From Polyangiaceae bacterium (lineage in GTDB: Bacteria > Myxococcota_A > Polyangia > Polyangiales > Polyangiaceae), in the NCBI GenBank assembly GCA_025936045.1, contig JAICUB010000019.1, positions 59,179 through 123,178 on the forward strand: a stretch of 64,000 bases of DNA, read 5' to 3'. The position numbers and the translations under genes are program-made. The notes below the pieces were generated by a model. That model did no database searches, was not told the origin of the DNA, and worked only from the letters and a program-made list of their open reading frames with translations. Shown here one piece after another: positions 42,523-51,641 of this stretch. Numbering within the stretch: position 1 is the stretch's first letter; each line of letters begins with the position of its first letter.

Positions 42523-43427
42523 GCGAGACGACCGGGAACACGCTGGTCTTGAATTTCGGCGGCTATTTCCAGCTGCGCATGGCGACGGATCCGGATCCCA
42601 CGGACGATCCACGCGGCATGTCGGGCTACACGTTCGCGCTGCCCGGGGAGCCCGACTTCGACGGCCTGCTGCACCTCCAAGCGGACGAGCTCGGCGTGTG
42701 TCAGCGCGAGTTCGGCAGCGACGGCTTTTCGCCCCGAGTCGGCGTGACGGTCAAGAGTGCGCTGAGGAGCGGCGTACCGATGCCGGCCCTCGAGGGAGCT
42801 CGCTTGTCGTTGCCGAACGCACGCTTGGTCGAGCGCAACGGGCTCGTCGTACGCAATGATTTCTTCGCCCTCGACCCCGTTTGTTTGAGGCTCGTGCAAG
42901 GCGGCAAGCTGCTGCTCGAGCGCGTCGACGAGCTCGATCCGGCGCGCCCCGGCTTGCCCATCACCGAAGCCGACAGTCCGATGCTGGTCCGCCGGCAGCC
43001 CAAGGCGTGGCAGATGAACTCGCCGGAGGTGGCCGCGGCGACCGGCCTGCCGAATCCGCCCACGGATCAGGACCTGATAGCGAACCGGCTGCACCGGCGC
43101 GACTGCCTGATCGAGCTCCTCGAACGCACGACGGATCCGGTTCAGCGCGCCGCGCTCGAGGTGCGCATCAGTGAGCTCGCCATCGTTCGGCGCTGGTGGG
43201 ATCTTTCACAGGAGACCCCCGCCGGCCCGCCGATCGACCGTCGCGCCTACACCCTCGCACTCCAAGCCAAGGGCTGGAACGTCGAGCTCAACGGACCCGT
43301 ACGCGAAAATACACTGGGAGGAGATCCGAAGCAGCCGTGGCCGCTCGCGTTCTGGCTCGGCGGCTGGGACGGGGACGCGCTCGCCGCATACATGAGCGGC
43401 AGCTTGACCGTACCGCTGGTAAGCTGA
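42519..43427 (+). CDS. Unknown protein coupled to VioB-like ferritin protein
   Basis: 302-residue soluble protein with no recognised family. It starts at 42519, overlapping the ferritin-like gene by 4 bases, which implies a functional pair. Visible features: FGGYFQLRMATDPDPTDD near the N-terminus, a beta-rich first half (GYTFALPGEPDFDG, GVTVKSALRSGVP), an Arg-rich middle with RRDCLIELLERTTDPVQRAA, and RRWWDLSQE followed by FWLGGWDGDALAAYMSGSL at the end. No signal peptide or membrane segment. Confidence 0.7.
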   Translation: MSETTGNTLVLNFGGYFQLRMATDPDPTDDPRGMSGYTFALPGEPDFDGLLHLQADELGVCQREFGSDGFSPRVGVTVKSALRSGVPMPALEGARLSLPNARLVERNGLVVRNDFFALDPVCLRLVQGGKLLLERVDELDPARPGLPITEADSPMLVRRQPKAWQMNSPEVAAATGLPNPPTDQDLIANRLHRRDCLIELLERTTDPVQRAALEVRISELAIVRRWWDLSQETPAGPPIDRRAYTLALQAKGWNVELNGPVRENTLGGDPKQPWPLAFWLGGWDGDALAAYMSGSLTVPLVS

Positions 43428-43478
43428 CCGGCGATTTCGGCACGGCGCGGCGGGTTTGGAGCCGGGCCGCGTGAGACC

Positions 43479-46400
43479 ATGCAGGCAGGCGACGTCATCG
43501 ACGGGCGTTTCGAGATCTCCGGTCTCGTCGGGGTCGGCGGCATGGGCTGCGTGTATCGCGGGCTCGATCGCCTGAACGGGCAACCCGTCGCCGTCAAGGT
43601 CATCGGCCTAGAAGGAGCGCAAGCCGTGGAGCGCTTTCTGCGCGAGGCCTCGCTGATGGCGGAGCTCCGCCATCCCGGCATCGTGCGCTACGTCGCGCAC
43701 GGCCGCACCGACGCGGGACCGTACCTCGCGATGGAGTGGCTCGAAGGCAGCGACCTCGATGCGTTCCTGCGCAGCCAGGGCGGCACCACCGAACGTCGCT
43801 CGAGCGTCGGCACCGATCCGACCGTCGCGGAGCTCACGCGCGTGGACGAGTCCTCGGGCGTGGGGCCCGGACCGGCAAGCGCGCTGCCCGCATCCGGGGC
43901 GCGGCGCGCGGGCTTGCCGGTCGCGGACGTGCTCGCAATCGGGCTGCGCGTCGCTTCCGCGCTCGCGGAGCTACACCGCCGCGGCATCGTTCATCGTGAC
44001 GTGAAGCCGAGCAATCTGTTCCTCGCAGGCGGCTCCCCGCGCCAGACGAAGCTCCTCGACTTCGGCACCGCGCGCTTCGTGAGCGGGCAAGGCAAGCTCA
44101 CGGAAGCGGGCGTGCTCGTGGGCACGCCCTGGTACATGTCGCCCGAACAAGCCGTCGGGCGCGACGATCTCTTACCCGCCGTCGACGTCTGGGCGCTCGG
44201 CTGCGTGCTGCACGAGGCGCTCGCGGGACGACCGCCGTTCGAGGCGAAACACCCGCTCGCGGTGCTCGCGCGCATCGTCGTCGACGAACCGCCCGACTTG
44301 GGCGCGCTGCGTCCGGATTTGCCGGAAGAGCTCGTCGCGCTCGTGCGCCGGATGCTCGAAAAAAGCGAGCGGAGCCGCATCGCAGACGGCGCCGCCGTTC
44401 ACGACGCGCTGAACGAGCTCATGAATCGCGGTGCGCTCACGGCCGCGAGCGGGCGCGTGGTGGCGCTCGGCTCGTCCTTGCCGACGCTACCGTGCGTCTC
44501 GCTCGGTCACGCGCTGCCGAGCGCGCCGACCGCGATCGACTCGCCCGCCGCGCGCAGGCGCGCCGTACGGCCGAGCGGGGCCCTCACGACGGTCGAGGCG
44601 CGCGTGCTCTCGCTCATCCTCGCGCGCGGGCATGGCTCGTCGTCGGTTTCCCCCGAGCTCACGGCGCGGCTCGCGCAGGGACTCGAGCGCTACGGCTGCG
44701 CCCTCCGCCCGCTCGCCGACGGCAGGGGCTCGCTTCTCGTCACCGGCGTGCGCGCACGCGCACCGAAGGATCAGGCGTCGAGCCTCGCCCGCGCGGCGCT
44801 CTTCCTGCGCGACGAGCTGCCCGCGATGTCCCTCGTCGTGGCGACGGGCCGCGGGCAGGCGAGCGCCGACATGCCGCTCGGTGAAGTGCTGGATCGAGCC
44901 GTCGCGCGCGCGCTCGAGCTGCCGCCGGGGGAGGTGGGCCTCGACGCACTCACGGCCGCCATGCTCGAAGGACGCTTCGAGATGCGCGCGGGCGCTCACG
45001 GCGCCGTACTCGGCGGCGAACGCGAAACGGAAGGGACGCGCACGCTCCTCGGCAAGCCGACGCTCTGGGTCGGCCGCCAGCGCGAGCTCGCGATGCTGCT
45101 CGCCACGTTCGAGGAGTGCAGCGACGAGTCGGCGCCGCGCGCGCTGCTCGTCACGGCGGCGGCGGGCGTCGGCAAGACGCGCCTGCGCCACGAATTTTTG
45201 CAGGCGCTCGGCGACGCGGAGCGCGATTTCGGCCTCTTGCTCGCGCAGGGCGACGCGCTCAGCGCCGGCTCCCCGTTCGCGATGATCGGACCGGCCATCC
45301 GCCGCGCCGCGGGCGTGCTCGACGGGGAACCCCTCGAGCGCCGCCGTCACAAGCTCGTCCAGCGCATCACGCGCGGCTCGAAGGATCCGGAGCTCGAGCG
45401 CGCCGCGCCCTTCCTCGGCGAGCTCGTGGGCATCGCGTTCGGCGACGAAGACAACGAATCACTCCGCGCGGCGCGCCGCGATCCGATGTTGCTCGGCGAG
45501 CTCATGAAAAAGGCGCTCGTCGCCTGGCTGCGCGCGGAATGCGCCGCGCGGCCGCTCGTCGTCGTGCTCGAGGATTTGCATTGGGGCGACCAGCCGTCCG
45601 TCGCGTATCTCGACGCGCTGATGCAGGCGCTGCCCGAGGCGCCGCTCTTCGTGCTCGCGCTCGCACGCCCCGAAATCCACGAAAGCTTTCCGGGCCTGTG
45701 GGCGCGCCACAACATTCAGGAGCTGCGGCTGCACCAGCTGAGCAAAGGCGCGAGCGAGAAGCTCGTGCGCCACGCGCTCGGTGACCGCGCAGACGCGACG
45801 ACGCTCGAGACCATCGTCACCAAAGCCGGCGGTAACCCCTTCTATCTCGAGGAGCTCGTGCGTTTCGCCGCGCAAGGCAAGCTCTTCAGCGTGCCGGAAA
45901 GCGTGCTCGGCACCGTGCAGGCGCGCCTGCATGCGCTCGACGCCGAGGCGCGCCGCGTCCTGCGGGCGGCGGGCATTTTCGGCGAGGTCTTCTGGGCAGG
46001 CGGCGTCGAGACGCTGGTCGGGCGGGACACGGGCGCGTTCGAGCTCGCGGAGTGGCTCGACGAGCTCTGCCGGCAGGAGCTCGTCGTCGAGCGGCACCCG
46101 AGCCGCTTACCCCGGCAGCACGAGTTCAAGTTCCGCCACGCGCTCGTGCAAGACGCCGCCTACGCGATGCTGACGGCGGAAGATCGCGCGCTCGGCCATC
46201 GGCTCGCCGGGGAATGGCTGCTGTCTGCGGGCGAGCAGGATCCGCGCGTGCTCGCCGAGCACTTCGCGCGCGGCGAGGATCGCGCCCAAGCGGTCGTGTG
46301 GTTTCACCGCGCGGCCGAGCAGGCCTTCGAGGGCAACGATCTCGACGGCGTGCTCGCTTGCGTGGAGCGCGCCCTCGCCTCGGGTGCGGAAGGCGAGCGC

Positions 46401-47558
46401 CTCGGCAGCTTGCTCGCGCTCAAATCCCACGCGGCGTATTGGAAGAGCGAATACCAAGCCGCCAAGCGCTACGGCGAAGAAGCGCTGGAAGCGCTCCGCG
46501 CGGGCGGCGAGAGCTGGTATCGCGCGGCGGGGAGCACGCTCGTGTCGGCGGCGCGCACGGGCGACATGGACTCCGTCGATCGGTTGTTCACGCGCGTGCT
46601 CGCGACCGAGTGCGGCGACGAGGCCGGCGACGCGCAGCTGATTTGCTTGTGCCGCGGCACCTTCCAGCTGATTTTCAACGCGCAGTTCCAGAAGGCGGAC
46701 CGCGCGCTCGAGCGCATCGCCGCTCTCTCGCGCGTACGCCCCGGACTCGACGCGCTGACGCGCGCGCAGGTGCACCACGTGCAGGGGGTGCGCGCCGCCC
46801 ACGCCGGGGACGTTCCGACGTTCCTGGAGCACCTTGAAGCGGCGCTGGCCGCGTTCGAGCGCGCCGGCGACACGCGCAACGTCTCGCTCGAGCGCTCGAC
46901 GGTCGCGTGGTGCCACGCGGAGCTCGGCGACGTGGCCCGCGCCGCCGAGCTCGGTGAACGAAGCCTCACGTCGTGCCGGAGCCTCGGCGCGCAGCAAGCC
47001 GTCACCTACGCGAAGGTGAACCTCGGTTACGTGCTGTCGCTCTCGGCCGGACGCGCCGAAGCTGCGCGGTCCATGCTGCTCGAAGCCGTCGAGGAGTGCC
47101 GCGCCGTGATGAACCTCCGGCTCGAAGGCTGGGCACGCGCGCACCTCGCGAACCTCGAGCACGACGCGGGCTACCCCGACGCCGAATTCGAACACGCCGA
47201 GATTGCGAGCGAGCGACTCACGGCGTCGCCCGGCCTGCAGGCCTGGGCGCTCGCGACCCTCGCTCGCGCGCTCGTGCGCCAAGGACGCGCCCACGAAGCC
47301 GTGGCCCCGGTCGAACGCGCCATGGAGCTCTTGCGCGAGCTCGGCGGGCTCCTGCAAGGCGAATCACTGCCGCCGCTCGCGCTCGCCGGCGTGCGTCTCG
47401 CGCTCGACGACCGCAAGGGAGCGCGCGCAGCCATCGCCGACGCGAAAGAGCGCCTCATGCGCCGCGCCGAACGCGCCGGCGCCGCGCAGCGGAGCGGCTT
47501 TCTCGCGCTGCCCGCCAACGTGGAGACGCTTCGACTTTTCGACGAGCTCGGCGTGTAG
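43479..47558 (+). CDS. Ser/Thr protein kinase - AAA ATPase - TPR signalling protein
   Basis: 1359-residue multidomain protein of a type common in myxobacteria. Residues 1-310 are an active-looking Hanks kinase: GVGGMGCVYRG, ATP Lys40 in VAVKVI, HRDVKPSN at 172-179, DFG at 194-196 and GTPWYMSPEQ. Between the hinge and the catalytic loop there is an unusual low-complexity insertion (about 100-147). From about 530 comes an STAND/predicted-ATPase module beginning GRQRELAML, with Walker A AAAGVGKTRL near 565 and LVVVLEDLHWGD. The C-terminal third is helical TPR-like repeats. It probably integrates a signal and phosphorylates partners; input unknown. Confidence 0.9.
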   Translation: MQAGDVIDGRFEISGLVGVGGMGCVYRGLDRLNGQPVAVKVIGLEGAQAVERFLREASLMAELRHPGIVRYVAHGRTDAGPYLAMEWLEGSDLDAFLRSQGGTTERRSSVGTDPTVAELTRVDESSGVGPGPASALPASGARRAGLPVADVLAIGLRVASALAELHRRGIVHRDVKPSNLFLAGGSPRQTKLLDFGTARFVSGQGKLTEAGVLVGTPWYMSPEQAVGRDDLLPAVDVWALGCVLHEALAGRPPFEAKHPLAVLARIVVDEPPDLGALRPDLPEELVALVRRMLEKSERSRIADGAAVHDALNELMNRGALTAASGRVVALGSSLPTLPCVSLGHALPSAPTAIDSPAARRRAVRPSGALTTVEARVLSLILARGHGSSSVSPELTARLAQGLERYGCALRPLADGRGSLLVTGVRARAPKDQASSLARAALFLRDELPAMSLVVATGRGQASADMPLGEVLDRAVARALELPPGEVGLDALTAAMLEGRFEMRAGAHGAVLGGERETEGTRTLLGKPTLWVGRQRELAMLLATFEECSDESAPRALLVTAAAGVGKTRLRHEFLQALGDAERDFGLLLAQGDALSAGSPFAMIGPAIRRAAGVLDGEPLERRRHKLVQRITRGSKDPELERAAPFLGELVGIAFGDEDNESLRAARRDPMLLGELMKKALVAWLRAECAARPLVVVLEDLHWGDQPSVAYLDALMQALPEAPLFVLALARPEIHESFPGLWARHNIQELRLHQLSKGASEKLVRHALGDRADATTLETIVTKAGGNPFYLEELVRFAAQGKLFSVPESVLGTVQARLHALDAEARRVLRAAGIFGEVFWAGGVETLVGRDTGAFELAEWLDELCRQELVVERHPSRLPRQHEFKFRHALVQDAAYAMLTAEDRALGHRLAGEWLLSAGEQDPRVLAEHFARGEDRAQAVVWFHRAAEQAFEGNDLDGVLACVERALASGAEGERLGSLLALKSHAAYWKSEYQAAKRYGEEALEALRAGGESWYRAAGSTLVSAARTGDMDSVDRLFTRVLATECGDEAGDAQLICLCRGTFQLIFNAQFQKADRALERIAALSRVRPGLDALTRAQVHHVQGVRAAHAGDVPTFLEHLEAALAAFERAGDTRNVSLERSTVAWCHAELGDVARAAELGERSLTSCRSLGAQQAVTYAKVNLGYVLSLSAGRAEAARSMLLEAVEECRAVMNLRLEGWARAHLANLEHDAGYPDAEFEHAEIASERLTASPGLQAWALATLARALVRQGRAHEAVAPVERAMELLRELGGLLQGESLPPLALAGVRLALDDRKGARAAIADAKERLMRRAERAGAAQRSGFLALPANVETLRLFDELGV

Positions 47559-47614
47559 CGGGCTCACGGTCGCGCTGCCTTTTTCGCCCGTCTTCGCCGC
47601 CCCGAGCTCTCACC

Positions 47615-48595
47615 ATGGAGGCGGAGCGCGGCGTCACGTTGGGCATTTACGTCCCGCTCGCGGATATGACTGAAACGCGGCCGTTGCGTGCCGCTGCGCG
47701 GGTATCGACGGAAGGTGTCGGCGTGAGGAGCGTCGAGCCCGAGCCCGAGCAGCGTGCGCCCGAAAATACACCGCGTTTCCTTTACGGCACCGCGTGGAAA
47801 GAGGAGCGCACCGAGAGGCTCACCCGACTTGCGCTCGAGACGGGGTTTACCGGCATCGACACCGCCAATCAGCGCAAGCACTATCACGAGGCGGCCGTCG
47901 GCGCGGCCGTTCGCGCGACGCTCGCGAGCGGCGCCGTCACGCGCGAGCGGCTGTTTTTGCAGACCAAATTCACGCATGCAGGCGGGCAGGACCAGCGCCT
48001 GCCGTACGATCCGAACGCGCCCGTCGCCACGCAGGTCGCGCAATCGTTCGAGAGCTCGCTCGAGCACCTCGGAACGGACTACGTCGATGCGTACGTGCTG
48101 CACGGGCCGACACGGAGCCGCGGGCTCGGACCCGAGGATTGGGAGGCGTGGCGCGCGATGGAAGCGCTCGCTCGCGCCGGACGAACGCGCTGCCTCGGCG
48201 TGAGCAACGTCACGGTCGACCAGCTGCGCCTGCTCTGCGCGCAAGCGGAGGTGGCGCCCGCGTTCGTTCAAAATCGCTGCTACGCGCGTACGACCTGGGA
48301 TCGCGCGGTTCGCGAGCTCGCGGCCGAGCGCGGCATCGTCTACCAGGCGTTCTCGCTGCTCACGGCGAACGCCGCCGAGCTCGGGCAACCGCCCGTCGTG
48401 AACGCGGCCCGCCGCACCGGACGCTCGCCCGCCGAGGTCGTCTTTCGCTTCGCGCTCGCGGCCGGCATGCTGCCGCTCACGGGCTCCTCGAGCGCCGCGC
48501 ATTTACGGCAGGATCTCGCGGTCGAAACCTTCGAGCTCCTCCCCGACGAGCTCCACGCCATCGAGCGCACCTCCGCTCGAGGACGCCTCGGGTAG
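47615..48595 (+). CDS. Aldo/keto reductase family oxidoreductase
   Basis: 326-residue (beta/alpha)8-barrel NADPH-dependent oxidoreductase. Catalytic tetrad candidates are Asp in TGIDTAN, Tyr in KHYHEAAVG, Lys in LQTKFTH and His in YVLHGP; NADP-site segments include GVSNVTVDQL and LTGSSSAAHLRQD. The first 45 residues, before FLYGTAWK, are not part of the fold, so starts at 47615 or at ATG 47666 are both possible. Ends with HAIERTSARGRLG. Substrate unknown; the HAD gene follows 144 bases later. Confidence 0.85.
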   Translation: MEAERGVTLGIYVPLADMTETRPLRAAARVSTEGVGVRSVEPEPEQRAPENTPRFLYGTAWKEERTERLTRLALETGFTGIDTANQRKHYHEAAVGAAVRATLASGAVTRERLFLQTKFTHAGGQDQRLPYDPNAPVATQVAQSFESSLEHLGTDYVDAYVLHGPTRSRGLGPEDWEAWRAMEALARAGRTRCLGVSNVTVDQLRLLCAQAEVAPAFVQNRCYARTTWDRAVRELAAERGIVYQAFSLLTANAAELGQPPVVNAARRTGRSPAEVVFRFALAAGMLPLTGSSSAAHLRQDLAVETFELLPDELHAIERTSARGRLG

Positions 48596-48624
48596 CTGGG
48601 TTCGCCTGCACCCGTCGAACGTCG

Positions 48625-48690
48625 CCTGCTGCCAGCGCCTCCACGCGAGCGCGGAAGGGGGAAACGGCGAAAAGACGCACCTGCTGGCAG
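48625..48690. repeat. Inverted pair of a CTGCTGCCAGC-type element
   Basis: CCTGCTGCCAGCG (48625-48637) and, 43 bases on, CCTGCTGGCAGCA (48680-48692), which share the complementary GCTGCCAGC/GCTGGCAGC arms. The same 15-base string GCCTGCTGCCAGCGC recurs in the intergenic region at 56058. Function unknown; a dispersed operator or structured RNA is possible. Confidence 0.35.
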
Positions 48691-48739
48691 CACACGACGG
48701 GCGGCGCCGTGAAGTGGACCAGCTATAAGAGACGGCGCT

Positions 48740-49438
48740 TTGACTGACACGCGAGAACGCTCCTTGGCAGTGCCGCGCGCCGTGGTTTTCGATCTCGACG
48801 GGACGCTGGTCGACTCCGCGCTCGACATCGCGAACGCCGTGAACCACGCGCTCGAACGCGCGGCGCTGCCCGCCTTGCCGCTCGAGCGCGTGAAGAGCTT
48901 CGTCGGAGACGGCGCGCGGACGCTGCTCGCGCGAGCGAGCGGCTTGGCGGAAGCGGACGCGCGCTTCGAGCCGCTCTTCGCCGATTTTTTCGAGTATTAC
49001 AACGCGCACGCCACGGCGTTCACGCGCCCGCTGCCCGGTGCGACGGAAGCGCTCGAGGCGCTCGAGCCGCGGCTGCCGCTCGCCCTCGCCACGAACAAGC
49101 TTCGAAGCTCGACGGAGGCCGTGCTCTCCGCGCTCGAGCTCGCGCGGTATTTCCGCGTGATCGTCGCCGGCGGTGACGCACCGCGCCCGAAGCCGTCGGC
49201 CGAGCCGCTCGTGTACGTCGCCCGGGAGCTCGGCGTGCAAACGGCGGAGCTTGTGATGGTGGGGGACGGCCCGCAAGACGTGCTCTCGGGGCGCGCTGCG
49301 GGCGCGCGCTCCGTGGCGGTCCGCGGCGGCATGGCGTCGGACGAGCGCCTGCTCGCGGCCGAACCCGACGCGGTGCTCGATTCGCTCGCGGAGCTCCCCG
49401 CGCTCATCGAGCGATGGTCCACGAAGTCGGTAGCATGA
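48740..49438 (+). CDS. HAD-family phosphatase, phosphoglycolate-phosphatase-like
   Basis: 232-residue HAD hydrolase. Motif I FDLDGTLVDS (nucleophile and acid Asp), motif II in LALATNK, Lys in PRPKPSAEP and motif IV MVGDGPQDVLSGRAAG are intact, with a helical cap inserted after motif I, as in Gph-type phosphatases. The TTG at 48740 is the longest start; a GTG 30 bases later would also include motif I. TATAAG lies about 16 bases before it. The 3' end overlaps the convergent YWTD lipoprotein gene by 35 bases. Confidence 0.85.
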   Translation: MTDTRERSLAVPRAVVFDLDGTLVDSALDIANAVNHALERAALPALPLERVKSFVGDGARTLLARASGLAEADARFEPLFADFFEYYNAHATAFTRPLPGATEALEALEPRLPLALATNKLRSSTEAVLSALELARYFRVIVAGGDAPRPKPSAEPLVYVARELGVQTAELVMVGDGPQDVLSGRAAGARSVAVRGGMASDERLLAAEPDAVLDSLAELPALIERWSTKSVA

Positions 49439-50786
49439 CGGCGAGGGCCTCAGCGGTCAAAGGCAGATCGACGCTGACGATGCCGGTGAAGGCGCCGCTC
49501 TTCGTGAGCAAAAATTTCGAATCGCTACCGTCGAGGTTCGCGCGCCCGACGTCGCCGACGGCGTCCGTGTAGTAGACGATGCCGCGCTCGTGATCGAGCG
49601 CGACGCCGATGGCCTGCGTCACCTTCGACACGATGGCTTGCTTGTCGGTGCGCGTCGTCGCGGTGGCGCCGCTCGGCATGGCGATGGGGCCGCGATTGAT
49701 GCTGTCGTCGCCGCGGTTCGCCCAGTAGATGAAGCCCGCGTCGAGATCGAGCTCGATGTCGCAGGTCGCGGCCTCCCCGTCGAAGAGCACCTCGACGTCA
49801 CTGCGCTGGTCGGGCGTGTCGCCCGCGGGCATTTGGAGCCGGGCGCGCCGCACGGAGCCTTCATGGCCGTCGTCCGTGCCTTTTTGGCTCCAGTAGAAGT
49901 AGCCGCCCGCCACGTCCACCGCGATGCCGACGCACCAGCGCGAATCGTCCATGCGATCGGCGGCCGTGGACCCCGATTGATAGAGCGTCTCGATTTGACT
50001 GCCGTCGACGTTCGCGCGCATGACGCGCATGCCCTCGCGATCGGACCAGTAGAGCTTGCCTTGCTCGGGCACGAGCTTGAGCTGCTTCGGCGTGTAGGTG
50101 CCGCCTTTCGGCACGAGCGTCGTGACCATCGAACCGTCGAGCTTCGAGCGCATCACGGAGCCGTCGTCGTCCGCGGGCACGCCCATGTTCGTCCAATAGA
50201 CGTAGCCCGCGTCGACGTCGACCGCGATGCCGTCCGAGCCTTGCCCCGCCGACGGCACGATCGTCTGCGGCGAAAACTTCGCGACATAGGAGCGCTCGAC
50301 CTTGCCCGACACGTCGAGCCAGAAGAGCGTCGGCGTGCCGGTCGGCGCCATGCCGCCCGCGGCGGGTCGTCCGGCTTCTCCGGCGCTTGCACGACCACCC
50401 ATGCCGCGCGAGCTTCCGCCCGACGCGCCGCCGGATACCGGAGTTGCCCCGCCACCCGTCCCCGAGCCCATGGCGGGCGCGCCGGACGACGCGCCCGTGC
50501 CGCCCGCGGGGTCGCTGCTACGCGCGCCGCCCGTTTGCGCTGTCGAGCCGCCCGTTTGCGCCGGCGAGCCGCCGAGATTCGGCGTGCCCGCGGTATTCGA
50601 ATCGCCCGTTCCCCCGGCACCGGACGGCTGCCCGCTGCCGCTCGAGCCCGCGACCGGGCCCGACCCCGCGCCGCCGTCGTGCTCGCCGCTGCTCGAGCAC
50701 GCGACAGCCAAGCAGAAGGCGACGAGGGTGAGCGCACCGCTTTGCGCGAAGCGGAGGGATCGGATTGTGCGACCGGATCCGTTCAT
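49404..50786 (-). CDS. YWTD (LDL-receptor class B-like) propeller lipoprotein
   Basis: 460-residue secreted lipoprotein (signal ending CLAVACSSS, GGGAG upstream of the ATG), a Gly/Ser/Ala linker of about 110 residues, then a six-bladed propeller with LDL-receptor class B-like repeats: DAGYVYWTNMGVP, QGKLYWSDREG, AGGYFYWSQKG, DAGFIYWANRGDD and RGIVYYTDAVGD. Such propellers bind other macromolecules. The second surface propeller of this window after 36035-37021, but of a different repeat class. Convergent with the HAD gene. Confidence 0.82.
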   Translation of the reverse strand: MNGSGRTIRSLRFAQSGALTLVAFCLAVACSSSGEHDGGAGSGPVAGSSGSGQPSGAGGTGDSNTAGTPNLGGSPAQTGGSTAQTGGARSSDPAGGTGASSGAPAMGSGTGGGATPVSGGASGGSSRGMGGRASAGEAGRPAAGGMAPTGTPTLFWLDVSGKVERSYVAKFSPQTIVPSAGQGSDGIAVDVDAGYVYWTNMGVPADDDGSVMRSKLDGSMVTTLVPKGGTYTPKQLKLVPEQGKLYWSDREGMRVMRANVDGSQIETLYQSGSTAADRMDDSRWCVGIAVDVAGGYFYWSQKGTDDGHEGSVRRARLQMPAGDTPDQRSDVEVLFDGEAATCDIELDLDAGFIYWANRGDDSINRGPIAMPSGATATTRTDKQAIVSKVTQAIGVALDHERGIVYYTDAVGDVGRANLDGSDSKFLLTKSGAFTGIVSVDLPLTAEALAVMLPTSWTIAR

Positions 50787-50954
50787 GGCTGCTCCCTGCT
50801 GCCGCCGTCAGCGAGTGCGCGGCCGACTGCACCTGGATCGTACCCGTAGCGCTCGGATCGAGGTCAGGCGACCTCGGCGCGCGCGACAATCCTGGTTTCG
50901 AGCGCTTTTCTCGCAGGTCCCCGCAACGACGGCGGAAAAATGCCGTGGGCGCGC

Positions 50955-51614
50955 TCAGCCGCGTCGACGGGCCTTGGAAGAGCGCTTGGGACGCACGAGC
51001 AGTCCCTCGAGCATGAGCCCACTCACGAGCTCGCTCAGTTTTGCCGCCTCGATGGGTCGATCGTAGCGACCGAGCTGACCCTCGGTGAGCAAGACCGCGA
51101 GTCCGTGCATGCTGGTCCAGAGCGAAAGCGCGAGCTGCATCGGGTCGCCTGCGCGTAAGAGGCCCGCTTCTTGGCCCGCGATGATGACGGCGAGAGCCGC
51201 GCGATGGCCCTCGCTCCGCGCGCGAAGGAGCTCGGGCGAGCCCTCCTCTACCGTCGCATAGGGCGCGTACATCACGCGAAACGCCGCCGGGTGCTCCACG
51301 GCGAAGAGCACGTACGCCTCACTGATGGCGCGAACCTGCGCGACCGGACTCGGACCCGCGGCGGCGACGCGGGGCATGACGAACGCTTCCCAACGACGCA
51401 GACCCTCGACGGCGACCGCGGCGAGCAGCGACTCCTTGGTGGCAAAGTGCCGGTAAGGCGCGCGCGGACTCACGCCGAGGTCGCGGCCGAGCGCGCGCAG
51501 CGACAAATCCTCGAGGCGCCCGCGCTCGAGCTCGCGCAGGGCCGCCTGAACCAGCGCCTCCCGGAGGTCACCGTGATGGTACTTACCGGGCTTTTTGGAG
51601 CGGGAACTGGACAT
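50955..51614 (-). CDS. TetR-family transcriptional regulator
   Basis: 219-residue repressor-type regulator. The N-terminal DNA-binding domain covers about 12-60 (GDLREALVQAALRELER ... LGVSPRAPYRHFATKESLL), with a ligand-binding TetR_C-like region behind it (YVLFAVEHPAAFRVMY resembles the WHG subgroup). ATG 51614 has AAAGGTGG close upstream; a GTG 6 bases earlier is less likely. It is divergent from a carotenoid oxygenase gene across only 27 bases holding a near-perfect dyad, so it almost certainly controls that gene and itself. The C-terminus is Arg/Lys-rich. Confidence 0.88.
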   Translation of the reverse strand: MSSSRSKKPGKYHHGDLREALVQAALRELERGRLEDLSLRALGRDLGVSPRAPYRHFATKESLLAAVAVEGLRRWEAFVMPRVAAAGPSPVAQVRAISEAYVLFAVEHPAAFRVMYAPYATVEEGSPELLRARSEGHRAALAVIIAGQEAGLLRAGDPMQLALSLWTSMHGLAVLLTEGQLGRYDRPIEAAKLSELVSGLMLEGLLVRPKRSSKARRRG

Positions 51615-51626
51615 GACCACCTTTAA

Positions 51627-51641
51627 GTATACACTGAATAC
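51627..51641. promoter_or_regulatory. 15-bp dyad operator between tetR and carotenoid oxygenase gene
   Basis: GTATACACTGAATAC, a dyad of form GTATnCA-n-TGnATAC, directly abutting the carotenoid oxygenase ATG and 12 bases from the regulator ATG. Length and symmetry fit a TetR-dimer site. With only 27 bases between start codons, the two promoters must overlap it or each other. Confidence 0.6.

Noticed and set aside
46107..47357. Long minus-strand open frame (416 codons) inside the kinase-ATPase gene
   Set aside because: High GC gives long antisense frames; translation is His/Arg/Ala-rich without domains, while the plus strand reads a complete multidomain protein.
48596..48739. Possible small RNA gene between aldo/keto reductase and HAD phosphatase genes
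   Set aside because: Only the weak inverted GCTGCCAGC pair and a TATAAG hexamer are seen; no terminator and no stable compact fold that I can support.
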